Shown: positions 23,065 to 34,765 of the stretch, piece after piece
How the letters are laid out: every line of letters starts with the position of its first letter
How positions within the stretch are numbered: the stretch's first letter is position 1
NCBI GenBank assembly: GCA_019055375.1
Contig: JAHQIW010005468.1
Span: forward strand, 93,554 to 157,553
DNA from: Parelaphostrongylus tenuis
Taxonomy: Eukaryota; Nematoda; Chromadorea; Rhabditida; Metastrongylidae
Reading direction: 5' to 3'
Length of the DNA: 64,000 bases
Notes under the pieces: generated by a model
The model's input: the letters and a program-made list of their open reading frames with translations, nothing else
Database searches by the model: none
What the model was told of the DNA's origin: nothing
Program-made: the position numbers and the translations under genes

Positions 23065-23695
23065 GAGCCAACATGTCATGTAGTCTGGTAAAGGCTCTTG
23101 TACAGCCCGATACACGTGTTTCGTCTTTGCAGACTCTTCAGTCGGGCAGAACCCGTCGACTTTCGATCTTTTATTAGTCAGTTCTCTCGGTAGTCTACTC
23201 TCCCTACAGAAAGTTATCGAAGATGAACGTGTTACGCACTATGTCAGTGAAATTTTCGCTTATCACAGAGTGTTTTACACTTGATTGCTCTTTGGCTGGT
23301 ATTTTTATCAAATTATACCTTCATCTCGAGTGTTTATTAAGACCACGCTTAAATTCAACAGATCCTTTCATTATTATTTGAGTCGTGGTCTTGAATAAAA
23401 CACTCGAGATGAAGGTATAATTTGATAAAAAGCATCAGCTAAAGAGCAATCAAGTGTAAAACACTCTGTGTTAGGTGAAAATTTCACTTGACATTGAGTG
23501 TGAAACGTTCGTCTTCGATAACACTCTGCAGGTAGAATAAGGCTCCCGAGAGAATTGACTAATAAATGATCAAAAGACGACAGGTTTCTGCCCGCACTGA
23601 CGAGTCTGTAAGGACGAAACACGCGTTTCGGGCTGTACAAGAGCCCTTACCAGACCACATGACATGTTGGCTCAAATAATACTGAAAGGATCTAT
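23065..23695. mobile_element. Palindromic fold-back element, family FB-1
   Basis: Two arms of about 300 bp in inverted orientation, 23065-23360 and 23371-23695, with almost no spacer. Both outer ends read ATTTGAGCCAACATGTCATG..GTCTGGTAA, then CTCTTGTACAGCCCGATACACG. Both inner ends read CTCGAGTGTTTTATTAAGACCAC-like sequence. Arms differ by scattered substitutions. No ORF of substance. Related arms occur at 39.6-40.95, 51.83-52.14 and 56.81-57.14 kb. Confidence 0.85.
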
Positions 23696-23924
23696 TGAAA
23701 TTTGAGCGAAATTATTAAAACACTCACATGAGGTATAATTTACGGCTAAATTATAAAAATATGATGTAAGTCTTTTAGGATTTACAGCTAATTCTTAGGA
23801 ATTCACGGTCAAATTTTGGGAATCTACGATTAGTTCTAAGTATAGGAAGTTGATTTATAAAGAGTTGCTGTTAATTTTTAACAATTTACGTTCAGTTTCT
23901 GAAGGCTTATTCGGCATCGAATCC

Positions 23925-24060
23925 TAAGTAGGACTGTATCCCTGAGGGATCGGCTGAACCGAAGGGCACCGTGCTACTGAGGAGCCTGTAAAAGCAAACG
24001 GGCTCGTCTAATACTGTATAGGTGCCCTACTAGACCTCACAAAAGGTTCAAAACATGCCA
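23925..24060. repeat. MITE tail fragment
   Basis: CCTGAGGGATCGGCTGAACCGAAGGGCACC, then GAGGAGCCTGTAAAAGC, then TAGACCTCACAAAAGGTTC and CATGCCATGTGATTAT. The same ordered blocks recur near 30440-30545, 30690-30790, 37340-37435 and 37655-37780. Confidence 0.55.
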
Positions 24061-24077
24061 TGTGATTATCACGCTAT

Positions 24078-24600
24078 TCATCCTTGTAGAAATTTTTCAA
24101 TTCTATAATTTTCCACGAGAATGTTGCTTAAATTCAAGTACTGCCTAACATGCACATTGTCTAGGTGGTTTGCTCGCTCACTTTTGCAAAAGATGTTCGT
24201 AAGTGTATAAATGCACCGTATATAAACATAACGAGCAATACATTCACCACACAGCATTACCACCGTGTTTAATTGCCGTCGTAGCATAAATATGCTCATA
24301 AAGCAACAAACATCACTGCGATTCACCAAGATTGCTGTCCACATTTGGGGTCGTCTTGTGAAAATAAATCTGAATAACAGGGATAAAGAAGGGTCGGTCA
24401 ACTAGAAAACGCCGGTGATTGGGACTTCTGCTAACTCTGACGGAGCATCTAAGTAACCAAGTATTAGTGCTCAAAATATTCAACGTTGCTTCTATATGAA
24501 GTCACATGCAAAATCTGAGAGCATCTGACTACACTGAAAACAAGCTCAGTAAACTTTCATAGATTTCATAAACAGATTTTTGACATAGATCAAGTCAATC
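24078..24600. other. 3' flank shared by copies B and C
   Basis: Aligns with 54540-54960 downstream of copy C: GTGTATAAATGCACC versus GTGTATAAATGTACC, GTCGTCTTGTGAAAA versus GACGTCTTGTGAAAA, and ACTTCTGCTAACTCTGACGG versus ACTTCTGGCAACGCTTACTA. The open frame at 24078-24401 on the minus strand lies in this flank and is not preserved in the C copy, so it is not called as a gene. Confidence 0.5.
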
Positions 24601-24683
24601 AAGAATAAAGTCAGATTCATAGAGAAGATTAGGAGAGTCAAGCCGATCGTTGAGCCGGGAGGAGACAAACTTTTTGAGATCAC

Positions 24684-24862
24684 TCACTTCCTAAAGTTTT
24701 CTAGAGCATCATAGACCGCCTGATGGATTCTCCAATAGCTCCGGCAATCATCAAAAAGACCAATTTTTATAGCGTTTGTCACGTAAGCGATCACAATTTG
24801 ATTGCGATGTCGGACGTGATTTGTTGTCATCCATAGCCAGTACGGCCAATTAGAGCACTGTC
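24684..24862 (-). pseudogene. Copy B exon 8 (stop and frameshift)
   Basis: Acceptor CTTTTTAG. Reads DSALIGRTGYG, then TGA where the others have TGT (Cys), then QQITSDI, a one-base deletion, and NQIVIAYVTNAIKIG and CRSYWRIHQAVYDALENF to TGA. Clearly homologous to 55098-55280. Confidence 0.72.
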
Positions 24863-24939
24863 CTAAAAAGTCATAAATTACTCTGAATCATCTCAAATGA
24901 ATTTCTTTTCGGTTATCAGAGGACAATTAAAGAAACAAC

Positions 24940-25970
24940 CCCTTTCGTTGTACAGGATGTTCTCATAAAAGTGCTAATGATTATTTAAAAGCTTAAATCT
25001 CTGGCTACTCTTCTACATAGGCTGTACGTGGAAAAATCCTCTTATAAAGCTATCACTCAACATAAAATTATGTTTCACACCCGCAGCGCGTTTTAATTTT
25101 ATCACACGTATAATTGGCTGGATTACAAAAAGCATATGAGTGCATTGAGAAAATTTTGTAATATTAGAGTGATACTTTTTATCGAGAGTTTTTATCGGAG
25201 TGGAAAAAAATCTCAAATTGAATAACAAAAACTGCACTTCACGAATGTAAGGCACCAATACAATCAGTCGATCGATTGAGGAACGCCGTATAGAATGCAC
25301 GGCGAGCATGTACCCAGTCCACACAGTAGCTCATAAGGAAATGCGCCGCCTATGTGAAACTCGATTTTATTTTCTCCACTTTACTGGAGATAAATGACCT
25401 TTCCAAAAAATGAGCGCAGAGTTGGAATCTTTGAATTTCATGCTATCGACTGATTACTTATATTCCCTATCACTCTATTATAATCCGATTACTGATATTA
25501 AGGATGTTGAGCGATGTGCAAGACTTTTGCGCCAGACGAGACTCAAGCTCGCATTTCACCCTATCCGTGGGCACGTGCTCCAACCCGGTCCACTACCGAC
25601 GCCTGTTTTGCCATCACTCTTTCTACGTCACGAAAGATCACTTATATCTTGAGGAACGATTCTGTTCTACCCTGCGTGAAATATGCCTGTGTGAAACACA
25701 AATGTTTTCTTCTTGTAACACCGCTGTTAAAAAAAAACTTTCCCAAAAATTAAACACATTTTTGAACTTTCCGAAACTTCAGCTATCAAAAGACTAATAG
25801 AAGTCTGAGAAGAGTTTTGTCCAGCGAAATTTGAGCAAAATACAAAAAAGGCTTGGTGCATGCGAAGCATAATATTATTCTGAGTGCTACGGCGCCATGA
25901 AAAGGCTTTCCCTAAAATGTTCACGAAACACAGTAGCTAGAGATTTAAGTTAACGAATGATTGTTAAAAA
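24940..25970. repeat. Dispersed AT-rich repeat (family R3), several units
   Basis: Recurrent blocks: a T-rich stretch, CTATCAAAAGACTAATAGAAGTC-like, GTTTTGTCCAGCGAAATTTG, GTGTGAAACACAAA, and CTGTTAAAAAAAAACTTTCC. Similar sequences recur at 27.58-29.96, 38.78-39.60, 45.93-46.70 and 60.34-61.12 kb. It splits copy B intron 7 sequence that is contiguous in copy C. Short ORFs inside have no support. Confidence 0.55.
25517..25615 (-). repeat. SINE-1 (tRNA-like), degraded
   Basis: The reverse complement shows GGCGTCGGTAGTGGA.., GGAGCACGTGCCCACGGATAG, GGGTGAAATGCGAG and CGTCTGGCGCAAAAGTCTTGCAC. This matches the 51.66 kb tRNA-like sequence through the A-box region and anticodon arm. The tail resembles 49120-49165. 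Confidence 0.5.
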
Positions 25971-25999
25971 TGCAGCGGAAAGTCTTTGTCCTGCGAAAG

Positions 26000-26330
26000 G
26001 AGTCATCTCTTAAGTCTTCGGATTATCGAAGAGATCCCTACAATATTACCACTGTCATAACCATCACCTATTTGAACCATCAAAATGTTGAGATACTAGC
26101 AAAATTTGAAATCTGAACTGGCTAAGAACTTGTTAGCATTTCCGGTGAAAACTTGCTACCTAGTGCGATTAGTGCTCATCGTCAATATTAACAGTCCACT
26201 CAAGATGACATACACTTTTTAGTACCTAAACGAATCGTCGAACTTTGATGCAGATTAGTGTCAATTTCTATCAAACTTTCGTTCTGATGTTCGCGTAGTA
26301 GTTGACCTGTGATTCTTTTCCACGACAATG
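26000..26330. other. Copy B intron 7 segment conserved in copy C
   Basis: ACTGTCATAACCATCACC.., GATACTAGCAAAATTTG and GAACTTGTTAGCATTTCCGGTG align with 55325-55460 just upstream of copy C exon 8. This shows that the duplicated unit included introns. Confidence 0.5.
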
Positions 26331-27271
26331 CGCAACCACACATTAATTCTCAGCATAAAATTGAGCGAATTCATCCGTAAAACTTCGCCTCATCGACCGT
26401 ATTCGTCGGACTCCTCGCCTACCAGACAGCAGTTCATCTAGTCTTGGCAAGTCCCACTACGAAAAATACTTAAGATACCAAAATAATCCTAAAAGTATCC
26501 TTAACACTCTCACGATGAGTAACAATTATAGGAGTTACAATAAAGCAGTGGGAGTGGCTGGTGTGCCACCTATAGATGTAATCCCTCTAACGGTTTACGA
26601 TGCTCATAAGTTTTTCCTTTTCAAACTTCAAATCAATTGGTTGTTTAGCCCCTAGTGAACGGCTATAGAAATAGATGCACGCAGAGCGAAATGCACGATT
26701 TTCGTCGTTCGATCAAGTTTTTTTATTCATTTGGCAAAAGTTTTCGGAATTGTATTACTTTGATAGAAGAAGATTTTCTTACTCGCTCATGTGCCTTTGG
26801 TTAGTCATAGGTGCCTTTTGTAGAGAAAAACTCTCGTTTACAAATAATCGCACTGAATTGGGCATTAAATCAATAACATTGCATTGTACAAAGGAATCAA
26901 CAAGGAAATCTTTGATTCTGCTCTTCCCTAGTTCTATACAAGATCTAAGAGTCATCGTAGTAAATGAAAAATTGGAGAATAGCTAATAATTTACCAAAAA
27001 TTAATATGCGTGCTACATTCGATAAGTGTTCATAGAAAACTCTCATGATGACTATGTTCATATCAGCCACTCGTTTATTTGCAATTATTCAAAGTGACGT
27101 AAGAGAGGTATGGTTGAGATCTTATCAATAGCGGAAGAATTTTGAGCGGTAAGGGGCAGCCGTGTTCGTATAAAAGACTTAGAACTTTGGTATTATTCAA
27201 ACTACTGGTCAGATATGTGCGTCTCCAGAAAAGTATTCTTGGCGCTTTTCCACTGTCGGCACCCATATTAT
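26331..27271. other. No gene recognised (copy B intron 7)
   Basis: AT-rich, with several short ORFs on both strands that have no family resemblance. Nothing further recognised. Confidence 0.3.
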
Positions 27272-27400
27272 AACATGTCTTGAGCTGTTAGGTCTAATGG
27301 TATACAAACGCCTGTCTCGTCCTATTGGAACTCATAAGTAGCATACTCCGTACGAAGCAGCCGCCTGTATACCACTGAACCTAACAGCTCAAAACATGCT
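27272..27400. mobile_element. Hairpin MITE
   Basis: Left arm AACATGTCTTGAGCTGTTAG (27272 on) and right arm ending at 27400, whose reverse complement starts AGCATGTTTTGAGCTGTTAG. About 38 bp arms around a roughly 50 bp loop. The arm motif (CTAACAGCTCAAA.CATG) also ends the fragment at 37655-37780. Confidence 0.7.
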
Positions 27401-27579
27401 TTATCCTTATCAGATTATATCATTTTGAGTAGGCCTAAAAAAATGCTTTTTATCGAAGAGGTAAAAAGAAGGTACTACTCATTCCATTCTGAAGTCTGAA
27501 TAATTATTCGACAGCATGAATAACGGGAATCTGAAGGGTGTGTTTTCTTTTTCAGAAAGTGTTTACATTGTACTCTAAA

Positions 27580-29960
27580 GGTGAAGTAAAATTTTTGATA
27601 CTTATACGTAGACAGCAACCAATTTTTAAGTCGATCTCATTCGCTGGACAAGAACTTTTCACAGAAATGTTAGTAATCATTCGATAGTCTCAATCTCTGA
27701 CTACAACTCTAAATCACCCATTTTATATGACACCCTTTTAAGACGCTGTAGCATACGAAATAAAATTTGGTTTCTCACCTGCTTTTCGTTTTCATTTTTA
27801 CCGCGTGTATAATTAGTTGGAAGCACAGGAAGCATATCAGCGTGTAAACAATTTTCGGTAGCATCGAAGTCTACGTCTTCACCTGAAGTTTCTGTCGATG
27901 TGATGCAGAAATCCCCAGCTGAAAAACAATATTTCAAACACGTTGGCCCCGCTCCGTGAGTTGGCCGGTAAGCAAAGCCGCCGAAAAGGTTCATAGGGAG
28001 CAACAGCAGCGACATGTTATTAAGGTTATAGACCGATCTACCGCGTAACGCGATAGTGATCTGGCGCACTATGCGTTAAAACGGCGGCAACTATTGCTAC
28101 TTTATTGAGCTTTTTTTTCACCACATCGATAGAGACTCAAGATAGAAACGGACATTCTGACACCATTGAAAATCTCCTGCACGCTGATATGCTTTTCGTG
28201 CTTCCAACGACCTATATTCGCCTTAGAAATGAAGACGAAAAGCGAGTGTGAAACAAACTTTTAATCTGACTGCTACAACATTACAAAAAGGTGTTTTAGA
28301 ATAACGGTAACATGGAGTTGTAGCTAGTAATTTATGCATTCGAACAATTACTAGCATTCCAAAAGTCGTTGTCCAGTGATGAGTTCTGCTCAAAGATATC
28401 TTGCCGTTTAGCATATAAGACCAAATGCTTTCACACTCAAGCATCTTTCGCTGAGCAAAGGTTTTTATTTAGCTTTTTCAATATATGCTGGATAGCACAA
28501 ATCTCAGTGATTTCACTGATAGGCCTAACATTCGAGAACGGCACTTTAATGCGTTGTTACACGTGAAAGATTATTTAGTTTCACACTCGGCGCCGTCTCG
28601 ATTGCGCAGAGCAATATAGATGTGGAGTGCGGTGCGCGCCAAGTGTAGAACCCAATATTCTCCTAGCTGTAACGACGCACTTTGAGGTTCTTCTCAAGAG
28701 CTATGCATATCTTTGGAATTGTGAAGATATGCTCTCATGAATGGATGCAAAAGCCTGAGAGAAGCTGTGTCTTTCGAAGAATACTCAGATGTGTAACACA
28801 GTTTTATTATTGTTGTTACAGCTCGCAAAAAGACTAATTTCAAAAGGTAAGCACACCATTGAAATCCACGAGATTTGAGCTATCGACTGGTTATTGAACG
28901 GCGACGGCTTGATGCGAATATTATAATATTCGCCCACATACTGGTGGAAGACATATGCGCCGCATGTATAATGTTGCAGCGCATTGAAGAGATTTCTTTA
29001 ATTTCATGTTGCAGCGCATTGAAGCGATTTCTTGGAGAACCAAAAGCACTGCCCAATTCGCCGAGATCTTTGTATCGAAAAATTGCTTAACTTTCTGAGA
29101 AAAGCTTTGCTCATCGGAAGATGTTTGAGTGTTCTATAACATTTCTTTTCACTGCTACAGCGTAATACAAAGAGCTTCAAAAAAAATTGAAAAATAAACC
29201 TCTCAAATTTTCAAGAGCTAAGCTATCGAAAAACTATTGAAATGTTTGACAAGAGCGGAAAACAAGTTTTTTTTTTGCGAAACATGGTTGTTGATATGGG
29301 AAGTAAATACGCAGTGATAAACGCAAGCACTTCTTACACTTACTCAAGCTACATATTAGAATTACCTCCACATGGACCCCTATTTGAAATGTTTAGTAAT
29401 AAAAGATATGCTTTCAAGCTACGTTCTCGCAAGACAAGCAATACAAGTGCTCAATAGGGTTGAAAATTTTTAATTTTTATAAAGACGTGACATTGGCGCT
29501 AAACAATGAATGATTCCAAAAGAAGTAATTACTCTTTTTACCAAAAAAAAACCTTTGTAAAAGGCCCAGTTGTGATATTCCATTCTTTATGTAAAGGAAA
29601 GATACCTCTGACGTATGAATTCATCCCAGTACCAACAATCCATCTATGACATCCAAGCGGCGGGGTAACATTTGAGGCGTGAAATGTGATCTTCTTTTCG
29701 CTCTTGCTGCGTTCTGTAATGACCTTTCAAAAAACCACTCACACCGTCAAAATCCTCGAGTTTTGGGCTATCTAAAGAGAAATAAAACTTTACTGATAAA
29801 CCATATCGAGGCCCCAGCCAAGAAAATGATTGATATTGAGTGTGAAACACAATATTATTTTCGCTGCTGCAAGTTAATAAAAAGTCTTTTCTGATGCTGA
29901 ACAGATCACTTTAATCGCAGAGATTTGAGCATCCGAGCAAGTACCAAATTTGCGGGAAAA
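27580..29960. repeat. Cluster of dispersed AT-rich repeat R3 units
   Basis: At least five rough units with GAGCTATCGA..TGGTTATTGAA, GTGTGAAACACAATATTATTTTC, CTGCTACAGCGTAATA and AAAAGTCTTTTCT-like blocks. One local duplication is visible at 28970-29030: ATGTTGCAGCGCATTGAAG occurs twice. No convincing coding frame. Confidence 0.5.
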
Positions 29961-30439
29961 ACATTTATGCAGCTAGAAAGAAGTTCAAGCAATCGTGTAC
30001 CTCAGCTGGTACACGTCTCTTGGGGGTTAATCAGAGCAGTGTTGTAACGGACGTTGTTCATAAGAGGCTATCTCATTAACTCTCTAGGTACGAAGGAAAC
30101 GCGTCGCAAGCCACCGCTGTGCGACTGATCCGCAGTGCCTCACGTGGTTAACGATGTCGCGTGCGACAAGATAGGACTGGAGACGTGTCCCTGCCGTACC
30201 TAAAAAGTTGGAAATTTCTTGTTCTCATTTTTGGATAGACTATTGTTGTTGATGAGAGTATACGGTCTAGAGAGTGTGATCAATGGATAGGCGCACAAGT
30301 CCCTGCTGCCTCCATGAGGTGGCATAGCAAACTATGTTCGGCATCATATCTGGCATCATAGCTAGTCATTGTCTTCTATTTTCAATCGCTACTATAGATT
30401 TTTAGATGTCAAGTGGAATGGATGGCAGAAATGTTTAGA
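29961..30439. other. No gene recognised (copy B intron)
   Basis: Nothing recognised apart from weak, tRNA-like GC-richer stretches near 30000-30190, which do not fold convincingly. Confidence 0.3.
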
Positions 30440-30786
30440 TTTCTTTGCCAGCTGACGAGACTGTAATGCCGAAATATGTGCCTTGTAGTATACAGGTGAA
30501 ATAACAAACCTCATGAAAGGTTTAAATCATGTTATAGGACTATACTGCTTTGAAACATGTCTCAAAAACACCAAAAAAAACCAAAAGAAGGGACGATAAT
30601 CATACTTTACCAGTCACGAGCAATGTGTACAAAACTGCCCGTTTGGTGATTCTATCACTTGACGGCGCACGTAAGTTTTTCGGCGGCGGCTCCTCTTAGT
30701 AGGGTATATCTCCTGCGGGAACTGACTGAACCGAAATGCACCCTGTAATTGATGAGGTTGTAATTCCAACGGACCTCATGATGAGC

Positions 30787-30790
<4 letters not shown>
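30440..30790. repeat. MITE fragments
   Basis: Two fragments of the same family: 30440-30545 (GACGAGACTGTAATGCCGAA, AACCTCATGAAAGGTTTAA) and 30655-30790 (ACTTGACGGCGCACGTAAG, GAACTGACTGAACCGAAATG, GATGAGGTTGTAATTCC). The second is an inverted relative of the 37.1-37.3 kb piece. Confidence 0.5.

Positions 30791-30817
<27 letters not shown>
30791..30817. repeat. (TA)n microsatellite
   Basis: Uninterrupted TA repeat at the edge of the MITE fragment. Confidence 0.9.
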
Positions 30818-30820
<3 letters not shown>

Positions 30821-31553
30821 CAGAATATAATGCATATATTTTTAAGGTTTCTTTGATTTGATGATTTGTTTTAGGCTAAGACAAAAACTTACTGGTAGCT
30901 CGTAACTTCATGAAGAGCCCTAGATTTGAGTGTTGTATAAAAATTAGTACGATTTTCCAAAAGTTTCACAACTTTTTTGTAGCTGCATTCTCAATTAAAA
31001 TGACTCATGACTATGTTAAGGATATCAGTGGAGCAGTTAATTTTCCTATTCTTCATTGTTTGAATTTTGCACTGATAGGATACTCTTAAAAGAATTTCAT
31101 AGAACTCGCGAAATGCAGCAGTGAATCATTGATTAAGTTCTGTGCGTCAGAGATTTTACTCAAGAAGAATTGAAGTGGTAAAGTTCTATATTCGACAAAA
31201 CCAGAAGTGGCTGTGAAAGCTTCACATTGCTCTATCACGGTTACCCACATTTCAGAAAAGCTATGCTTGACCACTACTCATTTGAACATGGAGGATGGAA
31301 GATTGAAAACCTTCAATCTGCATCCGAACAAATACATACGCTTAAGAAACTTTACGGATGATGGCTGTGAAATAAGCAAACGAACGCCAAAAATATAACG
31401 GAGCGTGCGACGTGTCAAGAGAAAAAAGCAGCGGGTAAAAAAGGTATGTATAGTTGCTCAAAATCATGTTTGTTTCAACAGAAGAAAATTGGAAGACAGA
31501 CGTAAATATTAGTTGCTTGCATGTTAACAGGAAAATATACTATTAACGCCAAC

Positions 31554-31710
31554 CAGATTGAATATGGTATAGCAAGTGAGCGCGGCGTTGCCGATACCAA
31601 AAGCAGCCACCTGCTCCATGGCATGTTGCTCGGGATTATCAAACGTAAATTGCTTATTCCAAAAAAACGATCCATGTCGGATTCATTCTCGCTCGATTAA
31701 AGGCGCTGTT
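31554..31710 (-). pseudogene. Copy B exon 6 (frameshifted)
   Basis: Acceptor TTTAATTTAG, donor GTTGGC. Starts NSAFNRARMNPTWI, then a run of seven T shifts the frame. Dropping one frame step recovers WNKQFTFDNPEQHAMEQVA and AFGIGNA. The end differs from copy A by extra bases near 31565-31575. Followed on the same strand by IFNL. Confidence 0.7.
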
Positions 31711-32542
31711 CTAAATTAAATCCTGTTTAAACTTGAAATAGAAAATGCTGACAGTATCTATTGACTTTCGCCATCCATAATCAATTTAATACCTAATGAA
31801 TGTAGTTTACAAATGGTGAATATAGAAGAAGATGTTCATTATCAGTCAATTCTTCAGAGATGCCCTGCACATTCGACTCAATTAAGCATCGTGAAGATGA
31901 ATGAGTGCATGCTTTGCCAACAAAAAGACTTCGAGGGGTTGTCAACTTGTAACAAGTCATTTCTTATCCTACCAGACAAGGCAGCATTAGCTTGCCAACC
32001 ACGAGGGAACGTCTTAGTCTAGAGCACAGGAGCAAATCACGTAGGGTGACTTCACTCGCCTGAAGACACGAAAAAAACAGTGCAATCTTAGCGCCGTGTA
32101 ATCTCACTTTTCTTAGTGGAAAAGCATCGCGGACAGCTCAGAGGAATCCGTTGTAACGCAGAGCTTCAATACATTCTCTATATTCGTACGTGGAGTTAAA
32201 GGTGCGTGTAATCCGGTGGTTACGGATGAACCTCAACAAACATCTGGTCGTGTCACTGGTTACCGTACGCTTCCTCGTCTCAACGAACCCTCCGTACCTA
32301 CGGGAATGATAACTTGTACTAAACTTGTCTGATATGAAGGCAGCACAGAATTGATGCACCGAGAATTCTTAGGAAAATTCAGCTCCATAATCTTTTTCTT
32401 ACTTTGGAAGGCCTTCACCAAAACAGTGAAGTATGATCCGTTTTATCTAGTAGTCTCTTCTGATTTCAAAGTTTTTTATTAAAGCTTTTCTGAGAACTTT
32501 GCAAGAGAACTGCGCATAATGAGCTATTTGGAGGACTCGTAC
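31711..32542. other. Copy B intron 5
   Basis: No gene. Contains a segment near 32010-32070 (GAGCAAATCACGTAGGGTGAC) conserved with copy A (11720-11760) and copy C (62625-62680). Confidence 0.45.
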
Positions 32543-32688
32543 CTTATCCAGAGTCAGTAAGTGAATAACTTGAGTAATCAGGTGTGTATTGGACCACATT
32601 TCACCGATTATGTCCATAATTTTAGGCAGTGATATCCGCGCAACTCGATACTTCTGGGAAAGATTAAGACCAATATGAAAGTCGATCC
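32543..32688 (-). CDS. Copy B exon 5
   Basis: 146 bp, acceptor TCTGTTTAG, donor GTACGA. Encodes GIDFHIGLNLSQKYRVARIS then LPKIMDIIGEMWSN. Intact, phase 1 to 0. The surrounding gene is a pseudogene. Confidence 0.72.
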
Positions 32689-33589
32689 CTAAACAGATAA
32701 CAAAGATATTTGGACACATTCACGAAGCTAAAGTACACATATATAGTGGATTCCCATCTATACAAGCCTTTCAAAAAGTTTTCCACCTTAGTGTGGTGAA
32801 GATTCGCCCCAGACTTAGGACTTTGTACAATAAAGCAGAGATATTGCAGTACCCTTTTCAGCCTCTTTAGCATCAAATGTTGCTTTGATACTCCACCCGA
32901 ACAAGGAGAAAAGGGAAGTCATGATAGGGTTTTTTGACAGAACACACGTAGCAAAAGGCTGTTCTGATAGTAGTCATCTGTGAAAAACAGCCAGTTATTG
33001 CTGATGTGTTGTTCAAAATTTATATGGAAGTAGTCACCTTTGAATATGAAAAGTATAGCAAAAAAAAACCCTACGCGCTAGTAGAATGGAAAGCAAAATA
33101 CACTGATCTGATGTATGAAGTCACGTCAAAATGACGAACTCCAATCAAATTACTGGTAAGAGAAATGAAGGAAAGCGCAGTTATTGTGGTTTTATCAATC
33201 CCGCTGAGTTTGTTGCAGAACTGCAGAGTCACTTGTGAGACAGCTACAATTTGTATTGAGCCCATAGGAAAACAAAGATGACCAAAGATGTTTATTTCCG
33301 ACTGAGAATTTTTAAGCCGCAAGAAAAGTTTTTTGGAGAAATAGTGTACATCTAACATAGTCGAATAGTTCAGTGATTCGTCTTTACAACACGGCCAAAA
33401 TTGTTTGTTTCAAAGCTTGGTGTTCGTTATATTTCTTGGGTTGTCTCAGATAATTCTTTCGCACCATTGTTCTGTTTGATTTTCTACTTCAAATCGGGTT
33501 ATTGCCAAAGGTCACAGTACGTTGGAAATTATTGAAGTAGTTTTACCCAAACGTTTGTATGCGGCCGCAGTACCATAGCTTACCATATA
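32689..33589. other. Copy B intron 4, 3' part
   Basis: 32720-32910 is alignable to introns of copies A and C (AAAGCAGAGATATTGCAG, TTTAGCATCAAATGTTGCTT). The rest shows nothing recognisable. Confidence 0.45.
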
Positions 33590-34260
33590 AATGAAGTGGG
33601 ATATCGCAAAGTGATGTTTCAACGGACACCTCATGTCTGGCCGGCACCACCGTGGTACACGCGAGACCATTTGGGAAAGCCTTCGGCTGCGACTGCATTG
33701 ACAGCACCTTCTCAACCCGACCATCACTGGAGATGAGTTCTGAGTCTAGTCATAGAAGATCTCGCGCTACACCTACTGGTTGCCTCACGGTAAAGACCCG
33801 CCAGCTCAACCAACGCCTAAGTTCCACACTCGCAAGACTATTCTCTCGGTTCTGTCGGCCTCGCATAGCATCTGCTTTAGGAGCTGCTAGACAACAAAAA
33901 GTACTCAGTGCCGGCTTCAGCGGGAACTGCCCCGGAATTTAGTCGTAACAGTGCAATAAAGGTGTTCGAAGCGCCTTCTCGGGCATGTACTCAAAATCAC
34001 ATTGCAGAGACCACATGTCACATTTTGGAGAAACTGAGCTGGACCATACTATCACATGTACGGTATTGGCCTGATATTGTTACATCTGTTCAACATCTCC
34101 CCCGTCTGAAGCAGCATCTACAGGAGAAAAATTTGAAGGCCAAAACCACCTTAGAAATGACTTCATCGACTTCTTTGATAGGTCGCTTTCTTATTTGTGG
34201 GAGAAGGCATAAGATCTTTGTCCAGTGAACGGTTACATACATTGACCATGATGTTCATTA
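33590..34260 (+). pseudogene. Mariner-type transposase remnant
   Basis: The clear part is 33990-34230: ILEKLSWTILSHVRYWPDIV (compare LEELGWxxLPHPPYSPDLAP), then LPRLKQHLQEKNLKAK, then in another frame FFDRSLSYLWEKA and LCPVNGYI (mariner FFxSKxxxFYxxGI..LPxRWxKVI..NGxYI). The part before 33980 is only tentatively mariner. Frameshifted, with no terminal repeats found. It lies in intron 4 of copy B. Confidence 0.6.
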
Positions 34261-34543
34261 TCCTGATTAATTGATTCATTCATATCGATAGGAAGTGAAG
34301 TGAAAAAAATTCAACTGCGAGAGAGAATTCAAGACAACCGATGCTATTACGATGAGTTTACGTCATGATAAATGGAAAGCTAAGCCCAAGTTCATGATTT
34401 GGGCATGAAATCTACCATATTTATCCCGCAACGTTCTCAACACATCCGCTGAACTTTTTCGCGCTAGCGATATTTGGAACACTTTTGTCATTTTTTCATG
34501 TTATTCACACGAAATCGATAAACGATAAAGATTTTTAGCTGAC
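34261..34543. other. Copy B intron 4, 5' part
   Basis: Nothing recognised between the mariner remnant and exon 4. Confidence 0.3.
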
Positions 34544-34765
34544 CGTTTGGTTCGGTGACTTCTTCTCTGAGAAACTGTCCGATTAAACGTCGTTTATCGT
34601 CAGTGTGTCTCACGATCTGATCTACCAACCATCCATAGGTGAGCACATGGTATCCGGTACTGATTCCAGGTGTGAATTTTGGTTTTTCTTCTTCGAGCAC
34701 CTTTCTCATGAGATTATGATCGATGGCCGTATCTTCTGTGATTATCGTATCCAAGTAAGGAAGAC
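34544..34765 (-). CDS. Copy B exon 4
   Basis: Encodes LPYLDTIITEDTAIDHNLMR, EEEKPKFTPGISTGYHVLTY and GWLVDQIVRHTDDKRRLIGQ to EPN, donor G|GTCAGC. Acceptor ATATGTCAG|GT leaves phase 1, which fits exon 3 only with the downstream donor (end at 36848), giving M-V-S-L-P-Y. The frame stays open upstream to 34964, but that stretch is not conserved with copy A at the protein level and is treated as intron. Confidence 0.72.

Noticed and set aside
24078..24401. 107-codon ORF downstream of copy B
   Set aside because: Lies in a 3' flank shared with copy C, where the frame is not preserved.
33652..33942. Independent gene at 33.65-33.94 kb
   Set aside because: No family recognised, and it runs into a mariner C-terminal remnant; more likely degraded transposon.
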